Positions 9,184-18,319 of a stretch of DNA of 64,000 nucleotides are shown in pieces. Position 1 is the first letter of the stretch. Each line of letters opens with the position of its first letter. This DNA is from Desulfosarcina widdelii (lineage in GTDB: Bacteria; Desulfobacterota; Desulfobacteria; Desulfobacterales; Desulfosarcinaceae): NCBI RefSeq assembly GCF_009688965.1, contig NZ_AP021875.1, positions 6,925,001 to 6,989,000 on the forward strand, in the 5' to 3' direction. The notes beneath the pieces are model-generated. The model searched no databases. It saw only the letters and a list, made by a program, of their open reading frames with translations, and was not told where the DNA came from. A program made the position numbers and the translations under genes.

Positions 9184-12100
9184 ATGAAGTGTCCCGAATG
9201 CCTAAATCCTATTGAAACCGGCGCTTTCACCTGCAAGGCTTGCGGCTTTGTGCTGGGCGCTGTGTGCGGGCACTGCAAAACGGTCAATCGTCCTGCCAGC
9301 AAATTCTGCTGCGCTTGCGGCCAACCACTGGATTCTTCTCCCGAATCGTCCTCTTTTTCCACCCAAGCCTTCGATAAGGCCCGGCCGCCGATGCCGGTTC
9401 CTGCCGACAGCCCGCCTGACCATGCGGGCTTCGGTCAACGCAAATGGGTAACCGTTCTTTTCTCCGATCTTTCCGGGTACTCCAATCTTTGTGAGCGCAT
9501 GGACCCGGAGGATGTCCGCGAGATGATGAACCTCGTGTTCAAAGAGATCGTGAGCATCATTGTCCGATACGAAGGATACATCGACCGGATTATCGGAGAT
9601 GAGGTGCTGGCGGTTTTCGGCATCCCGCAGACCCATGAAGACGATCCCGTTCGGGCGATTCGGGCGGCCATGGAGATCCACCACACGGTGCCTAAAATGA
9701 CCGGCCGCTTCAAAAGAAATCTGGAAAAACCCCTGGCCATGCATTCCGGCATCGCAACAGGCCTGGTGGTCACCGGAAAAGCCGATTTGAAGTCCGGGCG
9801 GCACGGCCTGACCGGCGATACGGTGAATCGGGCATCGATGTTGACGGATCTGGCGGCAACCGGTGAGATTCTCGTGGGATCCGGCACCATGTCCGCGACG
9901 TCTGGATTTTATGAATTCGAAACACGCGAATGCAGGGCCGGCGGCAAAACCTTCGAGCCCATTAAGGCCCATCGCGTTGTCAAATCTTTGGAACGGCCCG
10001 ACAAGATCAGGCGCGTGCGGGGGTTGAATGCCCGACTCGTGGGGCGCAGCGGTCCGATGGAAAGCCTTCGCCGGCAACTGGCCATGGTGATGCGAGGCGA
10101 CGGGGGCTGCGTGCTGCTGGAAGGCGAGGCCGGGACCGGGAAAAGCCGTTTGATCTGGGAATTTAAAAAGACGTTGCACGGAAAATCGATTCGATGGCTC
10201 CAGGGCAACGCCTACGCTTTTTCCCGGAACGTGCCCTACCTGCCGATCATCGATTTGCTGAAAAGAGCGATCGATGTCCGTGACGAAGATTCCCAGGATG
10301 AAGTACGCAGAAAATTAACCGACGAACTGGCCACTATTGGGGATACGACCGGGGCACGTTTTCAAATTGTCGAGCAGTTGTTCACCCTTTCTGGTGACAA
10401 TGCTCCCTACATCCCTCCCGAATCCTGGAAAATACAACTGAGACAAACCCTGGTCCGCATGATCGAAAGGCAGGCCGGAATCGGAACGACCATCATTTGT
10501 ATCGAAGATCTGCATTGGGCCGATCCGTCTACGGTTGAGCTGCTCAAAAACGTGATTAACGAGGCGTATCTGCCCGTATTTTTCCTGATCAGCTATCGCC
10601 CCGAAGCTACGGATTTCGGTCCCGGCCAGTTGTCCTGTGAATATTATCACAGACAGCTCATTCGTCTCGAAGACCTGCCGCCCGAAAAGAGCGAAGAGAT
10701 GGCACGATCTCTTTTGCGATCCGAGCAGGTCCCTTCCCGGTTGCTGGGGTTCATATCCGATCAGCTCAGTGGAAACCCGTTTTTCCTGGAAGAGGCGATC
10801 AACTCGCTTGTCGATGCAGGCACGCTGGTTAAAAAGGGGGGTCACTGGGAAATCAGCGGGGAGATCGGCGATACCGCTTTTTCTTCCGGAATTTCCGCTG
10901 TAATCGCGGCCAGGCTGGATCGGCTGGGGGAATCCACCCGGCAGATCCTCCAAGAGGCCTCGGTCATTGGCCGAGAGTTCTCATCGGTCATCCTGAAACA
11001 GGTTTCCGCCGAACCGACGCATGTTGATCGAAGCCTGGTTCTTCTCAAATCGCTGGGGTTGATTCGAAAGGATGCGGTGGGTGAAAATCGATACCGTTTC
11101 AAGCATGCATTGATTCAGGAGGTGGCCTACAAAAGCCTGTTGAAACGGCAGCGAAGAGATTTGCACGAGAAGATTGCCCACGTTTTGGAAATCGTCAGCC
11201 CCGATCGGATCGAGGCCCTTTGCGAAACGCTGGCATACCACTTCAGCAACGGCCATTCCATGCACAAGGCCATTGCCTATCTGCAGCAGTCCGGACGAAA
11301 GGGATTCAAAAAGTCCGCGGTTATCGAGTCTCACAACTATTACGAAAAAGCCTACCGGATGCTGATGGACAGGGATCGCCTGCTTGAAGACGCATCCCGA
11401 CGCACTGTGGAACTGCTCCTGGAGTGGTTTTTCGTTTTCAACATGCGCGGGCGCTACACCGATGCGCTGGCTTTGATGAAACGGCACGAATCCGAAGCCA
11501 TGGAGAATGTCGATCCGCGTCTCAAGGGGATGTATCTTGCGTGCCTGGGATGGGCGCATCAGCGGCGCGAGCAACTCAATCGTTCCCGCCAATGCCTTAT
11601 GGAAGCTCTGATGATCGGAGAACGGATTCATAATTACGAGGTCATCGCTTATTCCTGCGCTTGTCTCATATGGACCTGTACCGACCTGGGACGGCTTGAC
11701 GAGGCCCTGGTTTTTGCCGCCAGGGCCGAAAAGGCATCACGCTTTTTTGAAACCGAAGATCCAAAATGGTCGTTCGAATTGGATCAGGATCTGGTGCGAT
11801 TCGTTCTAACGGGGACGGCCATTGCCCAATGGTTTAAAGGGGATTGCCGGCAATGCCGCCATCTGGCTGAGCGCCTTGTGGCCTATGGAGAAAACGCAGG
11901 CGATATGAACAGCATCTCCGAAGGCTATCTGGCCCACGGCATGGGGCGTTTCGCTGCCGGCGATTATCACGGCGCCATCGAATTCTGTCTGAAAGCCATC
12001 GACTGTTCGACCGACCCCTTGTACACGTTCAACGCCCGTTTTTTGATGTCTTACGCCTATCTTTCTCTGGACGACGTTTCACGGGCGAAGGAAAATTTAG

Positions 12101-12621
12101 ACGAGATTACACGTTTTTGCGATTCGTCCGGCTATGAATACATCGGTACTTCAGCGACGGCGCTTTCCAGCGTTGTCGAGGTAGCCAGGGGGCATCTCTG
12201 GTTCGGCGTCCGCGCCATCCGGAAGCATATCAAACGATCGCTTGCCGAAGGAAAGGTTTACCATGCCCAGACGTTTCATTTCATTCTGGGCAGTATTTAC
12301 TTGAAGCTGGCCTTGCGCCAGGGGAAAATGGCCGGGTGGGCAATGCTGAGAAATCTGCCTTTTCTCATCTTGCACCTCCCGATGGCATCCGGGAAAGCGG
12401 AATACCATTTCAAAACAGCCATCCGGTTGGCTGACCGGATCGAGGCCCTGGGCGTGAAAGCCCAGGCATGTCTGGATTTGGGACGGCTTTACAAATATAG
12501 GCGGCAGTACGACCTGGCCGAGCCATTGATCAGACAGAGTGTGGCTTTGTTCGACAAGCTTGGTGCGGATCATCATTTCCAGCAGGCCACGGCGGAATTG
12601 AATTCTTTTCGCCAAATTTGA
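9184..12621 (+). CDS. Class III nucleotide cyclase-like / AAA ATPase / TPR regulator
   Basis: About 1145 aa from ATG 9184; a TTG at 9169 is in frame but gives no recognised extension. Domain order: two CxxC-CxxC zinc ribbons (residues 3-20 and 28-45); class III cyclase domain (about 89-265) with both metal aspartates (FSDLSGY and IGDEVLAVFG); an AAA/STAND-type ATPase with Walker A GEAGTGKS and Walker B 'IICIEDLHWADPS'; then a long helical TPR-like region. In the cyclase domain the transition-state Asn is present (GDTVN, about residue 215), but the Arg expected four residues on is Met, so activity may be low or altered. Its stop codon lies within the left arm of the repeat at 12618. Confidence 0.88.
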   Translation: MKCPECLNPIETGAFTCKACGFVLGAVCGHCKTVNRPASKFCCACGQPLDSSPESSSFSTQAFDKARPPMPVPADSPPDHAGFGQRKWVTVLFSDLSGYSNLCERMDPEDVREMMNLVFKEIVSIIVRYEGYIDRIIGDEVLAVFGIPQTHEDDPVRAIRAAMEIHHTVPKMTGRFKRNLEKPLAMHSGIATGLVVTGKADLKSGRHGLTGDTVNRASMLTDLAATGEILVGSGTMSATSGFYEFETRECRAGGKTFEPIKAHRVVKSLERPDKIRRVRGLNARLVGRSGPMESLRRQLAMVMRGDGGCVLLEGEAGTGKSRLIWEFKKTLHGKSIRWLQGNAYAFSRNVPYLPIIDLLKRAIDVRDEDSQDEVRRKLTDELATIGDTTGARFQIVEQLFTLSGDNAPYIPPESWKIQLRQTLVRMIERQAGIGTTIICIEDLHWADPSTVELLKNVINEAYLPVFFLISYRPEATDFGPGQLSCEYYHRQLIRLEDLPPEKSEEMARSLLRSEQVPSRLLGFISDQLSGNPFFLEEAINSLVDAGTLVKKGGHWEISGEIGDTAFSSGISAVIAARLDRLGESTRQILQEASVIGREFSSVILKQVSAEPTHVDRSLVLLKSLGLIRKDAVGENRYRFKHALIQEVAYKSLLKRQRRDLHEKIAHVLEIVSPDRIEALCETLAYHFSNGHSMHKAIAYLQQSGRKGFKKSAVIESHNYYEKAYRMLMDRDRLLEDASRRTVELLLEWFFVFNMRGRYTDALALMKRHESEAMENVDPRLKGMYLACLGWAHQRREQLNRSRQCLMEALMIGERIHNYEVIAYSCACLIWTCTDLGRLDEALVFAARAEKASRFFETEDPKWSFELDQDLVRFVLTGTAIAQWFKGDCRQCRHLAERLVAYGENAGDMNSISEGYLAHGMGRFAAGDYHGAIEFCLKAIDCSTDPLYTFNARFLMSYAYLSLDDVSRAKENLDEITRFCDSSGYEYIGTSATALSSVVEVARGHLWFGVRAIRKHIKRSLAEGKVYHAQTFHFILGSIYLKLALRQGKMAGWAMLRNLPFLILHLPMASGKAEYHFKTAIRLADRIEALGVKAQACLDLGRLYKYRRQYDLAEPLIRQSVALFDKLGADHHFQQATAELNSFRQI

Positions 12622-12754
12622 CGGTCTCGTAAAAAGTGGCAGGGTCGTCATGCCGGGCTTGATCCGGCATCCAGAAGCCATTGAAATGAATGGATTCCGG
12701 CCTGCGCCGGAATGACGAAAAGATGAGGGAAATGACTTTTTACGATCTCATCAA
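12618..12754. repeat. MITE-like palindromic repeat, copy 1
   Basis: About 137 bp bounded by imperfect 20-bp terminal inverted repeats ending in TCGTAAAAAGT (left 12618-12637, right 12735-12754). The core holds a second inverted pair, 'CATGCCGGGCTTGATCCGG' and a 'GGATTCCGGCCTGCGCCGG' block. Related copies lie at 18069, 25868 and 59418. The left arm overlaps the stop codon of the preceding gene. Confidence 0.8.
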
Positions 12755-12780
12755 CTTTTGTAGAACCAAAATAGCAAACC

Positions 12781-13635
12781 TTACGCGGGCGTATCCGCAA
12801 GCGCCTTTTCCCGTAAAAGAGCATACAGACGGCGGGTGATGGGTCCCACCGCTGCATCTCCGATGGGCTTATCGTCGATGCGGACAATCGGGAGCACCTC
12901 GGTAATGGTTCCGGTGAGAAAAACCTCGTCGGCGCCATACAGTTCCTCTATCCCGAAAAACGACTCCTGGACTTCTATACCGGCGGAATGACAGATCCCC
13001 AGAATCGCCAGCCGGGTGATTCCCGGAAGAATATTGTGGGTCAGCGGATGGGTGATCAAGCGCCCGTCGGAGACGATGAACAGATTCGAACTGGTGCCTT
13101 CCCGGACGACATTCTGGTCCGATACGAAAATGGCGTCATCGCAGCCTGCATCGAGCGCCTTCTGCTTGGCCAGGCAGTTGGGCACCAATTGAACGGATTT
13201 GATATCGCAGCGCCCCCAGCGAAGGTCCTTCACGGTTATGGCGCGGGCGCCATTTTCCCGCAAGGATTTCGGCAGTTCTTTGACCGCTCGGATGGTCATG
13301 ACGAATTGCGGTGACATTCCGCGAGAAAAGGCATGGTTGCGGGGGGCGACTCCTCTAGAGATTTGGATATAGATGCCCGCCCGCGGGTAGCCGGATTGTT
13401 CGAACAGTTCCAGTATGGCTTTTTTGATGTCTTCCCGGGCAATGGCATCGAAGGTCAGTTCCCCCATGGAACGTTCCAGGCGGTCCAGATGCTCTTCCAG
13501 CATGAACAGGCGGCCCGCGTAGCTGGCGACAAATTCATAAATCCCGTCTCCGAATTGGTAGCCCCGGTCCTCAATGGGCACCGTGGCCTTTCCAATGGGC
13601 ATGATTTTTCCGTTTAAATAGGCCAGATCCGGCAT
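12781..13635 (-). CDS. dat: D-amino acid (D-alanine) aminotransferase
   Basis: 284 aa, fold-type IV PLP enzyme. It matches bacillary D-amino acid transaminase throughout: 'IEDRGYQFGDGIYE' at about residues 21-34, 'ISRGVAPRNHAFSRG' (about 88-102), and the catalytic-Lys segment 'RCDIKSVQL'. These D-AAT motifs distinguish it from branched-chain aminotransferase, the main alternative. It makes D-glutamate from D-alanine and 2-oxoglutarate for peptidoglycan. The region upstream (13636-13915) is shared with the divergent der gene and should hold both promoters. Confidence 0.88.
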   Translation of the reverse strand: MPDLAYLNGKIMPIGKATVPIEDRGYQFGDGIYEFVASYAGRLFMLEEHLDRLERSMGELTFDAIAREDIKKAILELFEQSGYPRAGIYIQISRGVAPRNHAFSRGMSPQFVMTIRAVKELPKSLRENGARAITVKDLRWGRCDIKSVQLVPNCLAKQKALDAGCDDAIFVSDQNVVREGTSSNLFIVSDGRLITHPLTHNILPGITRLAILGICHSAGIEVQESFFGIEELYGADEVFLTGTITEVLPIVRIDDKPIGDAAVGPITRRLYALLREKALADTPA

Positions 13636-13915
13636 GGGAACTCCTTTCGAAGCGCTGCTTGTTTTTGCGGTTGATTTTCAACTGCTTCGGGAAAAGGGGC
13701 CGGCATACCCGTGCGCCTTAAACCTGAATGCAGAAAAGCTACTTACCACGGTTATCTGGATAGGATCAATAGCTTCATCCAACGGATGTTTGACACCGAA
13801 TTCCCTCCTGGGATATAGCTTTTGAAGCTCAAAGATGAAAGGTGCAAAGTGAAAGTTCTAAGGATTGATTGCTACCGGTTGTCGAACCGGGAGTGCTAAT
13901 AATCGGAAACCCATC

Positions 13916-15301
13916 ATGAAACCCATCGTTGCCATTGTCGGCCGCCCCAACGTGGGCAAATCCACCCTGTTCAACCGGATCACCCGATCCCGCGATGCCA
14001 TCGTGGACGACCTGCCCGGTGTGACCCGGGACCGCATCTTCGGCGATGCCCGCTGGAACGACAAATTGTTCACCCTGGTGGACACCGGCGGTTTTGCCGA
14101 GGGGGACGACGATCCGTTTGCCCCGCATATCCGGCGGCAGGTGACCCAGGCCATCGCAGACGCCGATGCCGTCGTTTTGGTGCTCGACGGCAAAGGGGGC
14201 GTTTCGCCCTTCGATGCCGACCTGATCCACACGTTGCGCACCGTGGACAAACCGGCCCATTTCGTGGTCAACAAGATCGACGGTGAAGGCCAGGAAAAGA
14301 ATATGGCCGAATTTTACGGGCTGGGCATCGAAACGCTTTTTCCCGTTTCCGCCGAGCATGGCTACGGAATATCCGATTTCATGGATGCGCTTACCGCAAC
14401 GTTTCCTGGCGACGAAGAATCGGATGCGCACCCCGATGCCATCCGCATTGCGGTGGTGGGCAAGCCCAATGCCGGCAAGTCTTCCCTGATCAATGCCATC
14501 CTCGGGGAGCAGCGGCTGGTGGTCAGCGAAATGGCCGGCACCACACGTGATGCCATCGACTCCGTCTTTATCCGGGAGAACCGGCACTATGTGCTGGTGG
14601 ACACTGCCGGTATCCGACGCAAGGGCAAGGTTTCCATGCGTTTGGAGAAGTTCTCCATCATCAAAGCCCTGCGCAGCCTGGAGCGCTGTGACGTGGCTCT
14701 GATCGTCATCGATGCCGAACAGGGGATTTCAGACCAGGATGTGCGGGTGGCCGGATACGCCCAGGACCGGGGCTGCGGGGCCATCTTTCTGCTCAACAAA
14801 TGGGACCTGGTGGACAATCGGGACGGCAAAGCTCTAAGGCGCATGACCGACGATCTGCGCATGGCTGCCAAGTTTTTGAGCTTTGCGCCGGTTCTGACTG
14901 TATCGGCCCTGACCGGGCAGCGGGTCCCGAAGATTTTTTCCCTGGTGGATGCCGTATACAACCAGTACGATTTTCGTGTTACCACGGGCCAACTCAACAA
15001 GGTCATGGAAAAGGCCCTGGAGCGCACGCCACCGCCGCTGCACAAGGGTAAGCGCCTTAAATTCTACTATGCCACCCAAGTCTCCTCAAAGCCGCCTACT
15101 TTTGTCAGCTTTGTCAGCTTTCCCGAAGCGGTGCATTTTTCCTATCAACGCTACCTGGTGAACCAGATCCGCGACGCCTTCGGTTTGGACAAGATCCCCC
15201 TGCGGATGCTGCTGCGCCAGCGTACCGGGAAAAATCCCGCTTTTTTAAACAAGAAGCGCACACCGATCAAAGGCAAGCGAAAACGGCGGGAAAAAAGATA
15301 G
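13916..15301 (+). CDS. der: Ribosome-assembly GTPase Der (EngA)
   Basis: About 461 aa with two tandem GTPase domains and a C-terminal KH-like domain, the unique Der layout. G-domain 1: GRPNVGKST, DTGG and NKID. G-domain 2: GKPNAGKSS, DTAGIRRKGKV and NKWD. It acts in 50S subunit maturation. The start at 13916 is chosen because the protein then opens directly into the first G1 motif; an in-frame upstream codon at 13865 gives an unsupported extension. rarA starts at the very next base after the stop. Confidence 0.96.
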   Translation: MKPIVAIVGRPNVGKSTLFNRITRSRDAIVDDLPGVTRDRIFGDARWNDKLFTLVDTGGFAEGDDDPFAPHIRRQVTQAIADADAVVLVLDGKGGVSPFDADLIHTLRTVDKPAHFVVNKIDGEGQEKNMAEFYGLGIETLFPVSAEHGYGISDFMDALTATFPGDEESDAHPDAIRIAVVGKPNAGKSSLINAILGEQRLVVSEMAGTTRDAIDSVFIRENRHYVLVDTAGIRRKGKVSMRLEKFSIIKALRSLERCDVALIVIDAEQGISDQDVRVAGYAQDRGCGAIFLLNKWDLVDNRDGKALRRMTDDLRMAAKFLSFAPVLTVSALTGQRVPKIFSLVDAVYNQYDFRVTTGQLNKVMEKALERTPPPLHKGKRLKFYYATQVSSKPPTFVSFVSFPEAVHFSYQRYLVNQIRDAFGLDKIPLRMLLRQRTGKNPAFLNKKRTPIKGKRKRREKR

Positions 15302-16657
15302 ATGGAGCTTTTCGATCAACAGGCCCAAGCCGTCACTGACCACCAACGCCCCTTGGCCGATCGCATGCGTCCCCAACGTCTGGACGACCTGCACGGCCAG
15401 GAGTCGGTCACCGGCCCGGGCAGCCTGGTCCGGCACGCCATCGAAAACGACCGGATTTTCTCCATGATTCTGTGGGGGCCGCCGGGCTGCGGTAAGACTA
15501 CCCTGGCCCGGATCGTCGCCCACGAAACCAGTTCCCATTTCATTCATTTCTCAGCGGTGCTTTCCGGTGTCAAACAGATCCGGGAGGTCATCGATGAAGC
15601 CCGCAAGCAGCTTCAGTTTAAACGCAGGCGAACCGTCCTGTTCGTGGACGAAATCCATCGCTTTAACAAAGCCCAGCAGGACGCTTTTCTGCACCATGTG
15701 GAATCCGGCCTGATCACCCTCATCGGCGCGACCACGGAAAATCCTTCTTTCGAAGTGATCTCGGCCCTGCTTTCCCGCTGCCGGGTGATTACCCTGAATT
15801 CCCTTGACGAAAACTCCCTGGGCCGGGTGCTCGACAGGGCTCTGGCGGACAAGGCTGCCGGGCTTGGCGACTGGAATCTGGCGCTGGCCGACGATGCGCG
15901 CGAGCATTTGGTCGGCATGGCCTGCGGCGATGCCCGCACGGCCCTCAACAATCTGGAGGTGGCCGTCTCCCTGGCCGTGGCCGAGTCGCCGCCTGCTGCG
16001 GATGGCCGGCGGACGATCACACTGGAACATGTCGAAAACGCCATCCAGAAAAAGGCCTTGATGTACGACAAAGGCGGCGAGGAGCATTTCAATCTGATTT
16101 CCGCCTTTCATAAAAGCATGCGGGGCAGTGACCCCGATGCGTCATTGTACTGGCTTGCCCGTATGATTGAAGCGGGGGAGGACCCCCTGTATGTGGCTCG
16201 GCGCATGGTTCGTTTTGCTTCCGAGGACGTGGGCAATGCCGATCCCTTTGCCCTTCGGATCGCCCTGGGCGCCGTGGAGGCTTTCCGGTTTCTGGGTCAC
16301 CCTGAAGGAGAACTGGCGCTGGCCCAGGCCGCCGTCTATCTGGCTACGGCGCCCAAAAGCAACAGCGTTTACCAGGCCTGGAAAGCGGCTGGCGCGGCAG
16401 CCAGGGACAAAGGCGCTTTGGCGGTTCCCCTGCACATCCGCAATGCCCCCACCCGTTTGATGAAGGACATGGGGTACGGCAAGGGGTATCGCTATGCCCA
16501 TGACTTCAAGGACGGCTATGCCGTTCAGGAACACCTGCCCGAGGCCATCGCCGGCCAGCGGTTTTACTTCCCCACCGACCGGGGATACGAGAAGATGATT
16601 GCCGGGCGCCTTGAAACCTGGCGGGAGTTGAAGGACAAGGTCAAGAAGGGTGAATGA
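15302..16657 (+). CDS. rarA: Replication-associated recombination protein RarA (MgsA)
   Basis: 451 aa AAA+ ATPase related to clamp loaders. Walker [10 protein letters not shown], Walker B '[12 protein letters not shown]', sensor 1 '[11 protein letters not shown]', and the RarA C-terminal tetramerisation region ([18 protein letters not shown]). It acts at stalled replication forks. The ATG directly abuts the der stop (TAGATG), so the two are translationally coupled. Confidence 0.95.
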   Translation: MELFDQQAQAVTDHQRPLADRMRPQRLDDLHGQESVTGPGSLVRHAIENDRIFSMILWGPPGCGKTTLARIVAHETSSHFIHFSAVLSGVKQIREVIDEARKQLQFKRRRTVLFVDEIHRFNKAQQDAFLHHVESGLITLIGATTENPSFEVISALLSRCRVITLNSLDENSLGRVLDRALADKAAGLGDWNLALADDAREHLVGMACGDARTALNNLEVAVSLAVAESPPAADGRRTITLEHVENAIQKKALMYDKGGEEHFNLISAFHKSMRGSDPDASLYWLARMIEAGEDPLYVARRMVRFASEDVGNADPFALRIALGAVEAFRFLGHPEGELALAQAAVYLATAPKSNSVYQAWKAAGAAARDKGALAVPLHIRNAPTRLMKDMGYGKGYRYAHDFKDGYAVQEHLPEAIAGQRFYFPTDRGYEKMIAGRLETWRELKDKVKKGE

Positions 16658-16706
16658 AAAGGATCGTATCTATTAATTGACATAAGGTGACATAAGGGAG
16701 AATGAG

Positions 16707-17204
16707 ATGGCCCGATATTTTACCCCAGGTTTCATCCTGGCTTTTTTGGTTGTGTCCTTGGCTATAGTTTTTGGCGGCCCCATCCGCCCGGCCACCGCGA
16801 AAATGTCTCTTTTCAAGGGTCAGACCGTTTACGTGCCGGTTTACTCCCATATTTACAGCGGCGACCGGGAACGGCCCTTTTACCTGGCCGCCACTCTAAG
16901 TATCCGCAATACAGACCGAAACCACGGGGTTATTATTACTGCGGTGGACTACTACGACTCGGACGGCAAATTCCTGAAACATTACCTCGAGCAACCCATC
17001 TCTTTGGGCGCCATGGCCACCTTGCGCTATGTGGTGCCCGAATCGGACAAAAGCGGTGGATCGGGAGCTAAATTTATCATTCAGTGGCGGTCGGAACACC
17101 CGGTGGCGGAACCGCTCATCGAGTCGGTGATGATCAGCACCAAGACCCAGCAGGGGATTTCTTTTACCTCGCGGGGGCGGGTGTTGGAGGCTGTTATCCC
17201 TTAA
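16707..17204 (+). CDS. DUF3124 family exported protein
   Basis: 165 aa with an N-terminal signal peptide (cleavage likely near 'ATAKM') and an AAGGGAG Shine-Dalgarno. The body carries the DUF3124 start 'TVYVPVYSHIYSG' and a beta-rich fold. Function is unknown; it is probably periplasmic. It is convergent with lgt, and the two stop codons share the palindrome TTAA, so the coding regions overlap by 4 nt. Confidence 0.8.
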   Translation: MARYFTPGFILAFLVVSLAIVFGGPIRPATAKMSLFKGQTVYVPVYSHIYSGDRERPFYLAATLSIRNTDRNHGVIITAVDYYDSDGKFLKHYLEQPISLGAMATLRYVVPESDKSGGSGAKFIIQWRSEHPVAEPLIESVMISTKTQQGISFTSRGRVLEAVIP

Positions 17205-18049
17205 GCACCTGGATGTGAGCGCCTGCCAAGAACCGCCAGCAGTGCACCACCGGCCAGGATCATCGCCAGACACAGCATCTGCCCCATGGAAAAGGAGAGA
17301 AAAACAAAGCCCAGGTGAGCATCGGGCTGCCGGGCGTATTCGATGAAGAAACGCACCAGGCCATAGCCCATCAGATAGATGGCAAGCATGGCTCCCCGGG
17401 TCTTAAATCGCCCTTTGACGGCCCACAGGAAGACGAAAAGAACGATTCCCTCGAAAAAGGCCTCGTACAACTGGGAGGGATGCCGGCGGCCGGGCCCCGG
17501 AGCCAGGGGAAAAAACATGCCGATGGGATGTTCGGTCACCCTTCCATAAAGCTCGCCGTTGATGAAGTTGCCCAGCCTACCAAACGTGTAGCCCAAAGGA
17601 ACGCAGGGGAAGATGAGATCCGCCATCCGGAGAAAATCTAGACGGTTTTTGTGTACGAAAAACCCGCCTCCGATAAGCCCTCCGATAAGCCCTCCATGAT
17701 AGGACATGCCGGTGATACCGGTAAATCTGAAACCGTTGGAGAACTCAAAAGGCAGGACGATTTCCAGCGGGTGGTGAAGGTAGTAGGAAAAGTTATAGAA
17801 CAGCACGTACCCCAGGCGGCCGCCGATGACCAGCCCGACGATCATGGCCGTCATGAGCCCCTGAAGCTGATCCGCATCGATTCCGAAACCGCTTTCCCTG
17901 CGGATGCGGCGATAGGCCAGCGCATAGGCGATGACAAAGGCCACGATATACATCAGCCCATAATACTGCAACCGGAAGGAGCCGATTTGGAAAATGACCG
18001 GATCCATGTGCTCGGGCAGGTGCTGCCACCAGGTTATGAAACCTTGCAT
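17201..18049 (-). CDS. lgt: Prolipoprotein diacylglyceryl transferase
   Basis: 282 aa polytopic inner-membrane enzyme that transfers diacylglycerol from phosphatidylglycerol to the lipobox Cys of prolipoproteins. The Lgt signature 'GRLGNFINGELYGR' is present, along with 'GMSYHGGLIGG' containing the conserved His and 'RHPSQLYEAFFEG' in the C-terminal half. The lipoprotein at 2.8-3.4 kb would be a client. Its 5' side faces the repeat at 18069. Confidence 0.96.
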   Translation of the reverse strand: MQGFITWWQHLPEHMDPVIFQIGSFRLQYYGLMYIVAFVIAYALAYRRIRRESGFGIDADQLQGLMTAMIVGLVIGGRLGYVLFYNFSYYLHHPLEIVLPFEFSNGFRFTGITGMSYHGGLIGGLIGGGFFVHKNRLDFLRMADLIFPCVPLGYTFGRLGNFINGELYGRVTEHPIGMFFPLAPGPGRRHPSQLYEAFFEGIVLFVFLWAVKGRFKTRGAMLAIYLMGYGLVRFFIEYARQPDAHLGFVFLSFSMGQMLCLAMILAGGALLAVLGRRSHPGA

Positions 18050-18068
18050 AGCGATTCGCTTTCAAGAA

Positions 18069-18227
18069 TTGACGGCCTCGTAAAAAGGCCGATATCGGCG
18101 TTACGCTTCATCCTTTGTCACTGCGACGTATCTTTAGTAAGTACGCCTCATTTCTCAGGATTAGCAAGCCTTGATCTCGGCCTTTTTACGAGGTGGTCGG
18201 AAATGCGACTTTTTACGATTCCATCAA
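18069..18227. repeat. MITE-like palindromic repeat, copy 2 (nested inverted repeats)
   Basis: The outer arms match the family (left from 18069 with CTCGTAAAAAGG; right ending 18227 with GACTTTTTACGATTCC). Inside is a perfect 17-bp inverted repeat: 18076-18092 and 18177-18193 (CCTCGTAAAAAGGCCGA and its complement). It lies 20 bp upstream of the lgt start, so it could carry or disturb the lgt promoter. Confidence 0.8.
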
Positions 18228-18319
18228 AAAATGGTTAATGGTTTTACGTGGCCGAGCTTACACGCCCCTCGCCTGAGCGTCAACTCCACAAAATAAAATT
18301 CAAATTTGAGATTTAAAAT

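Noticed and set aside
13634-13825. 63-aa plus-strand frame between dat and der
   Set aside because: No Shine-Dalgarno or homology; occupies the shared promoter region.
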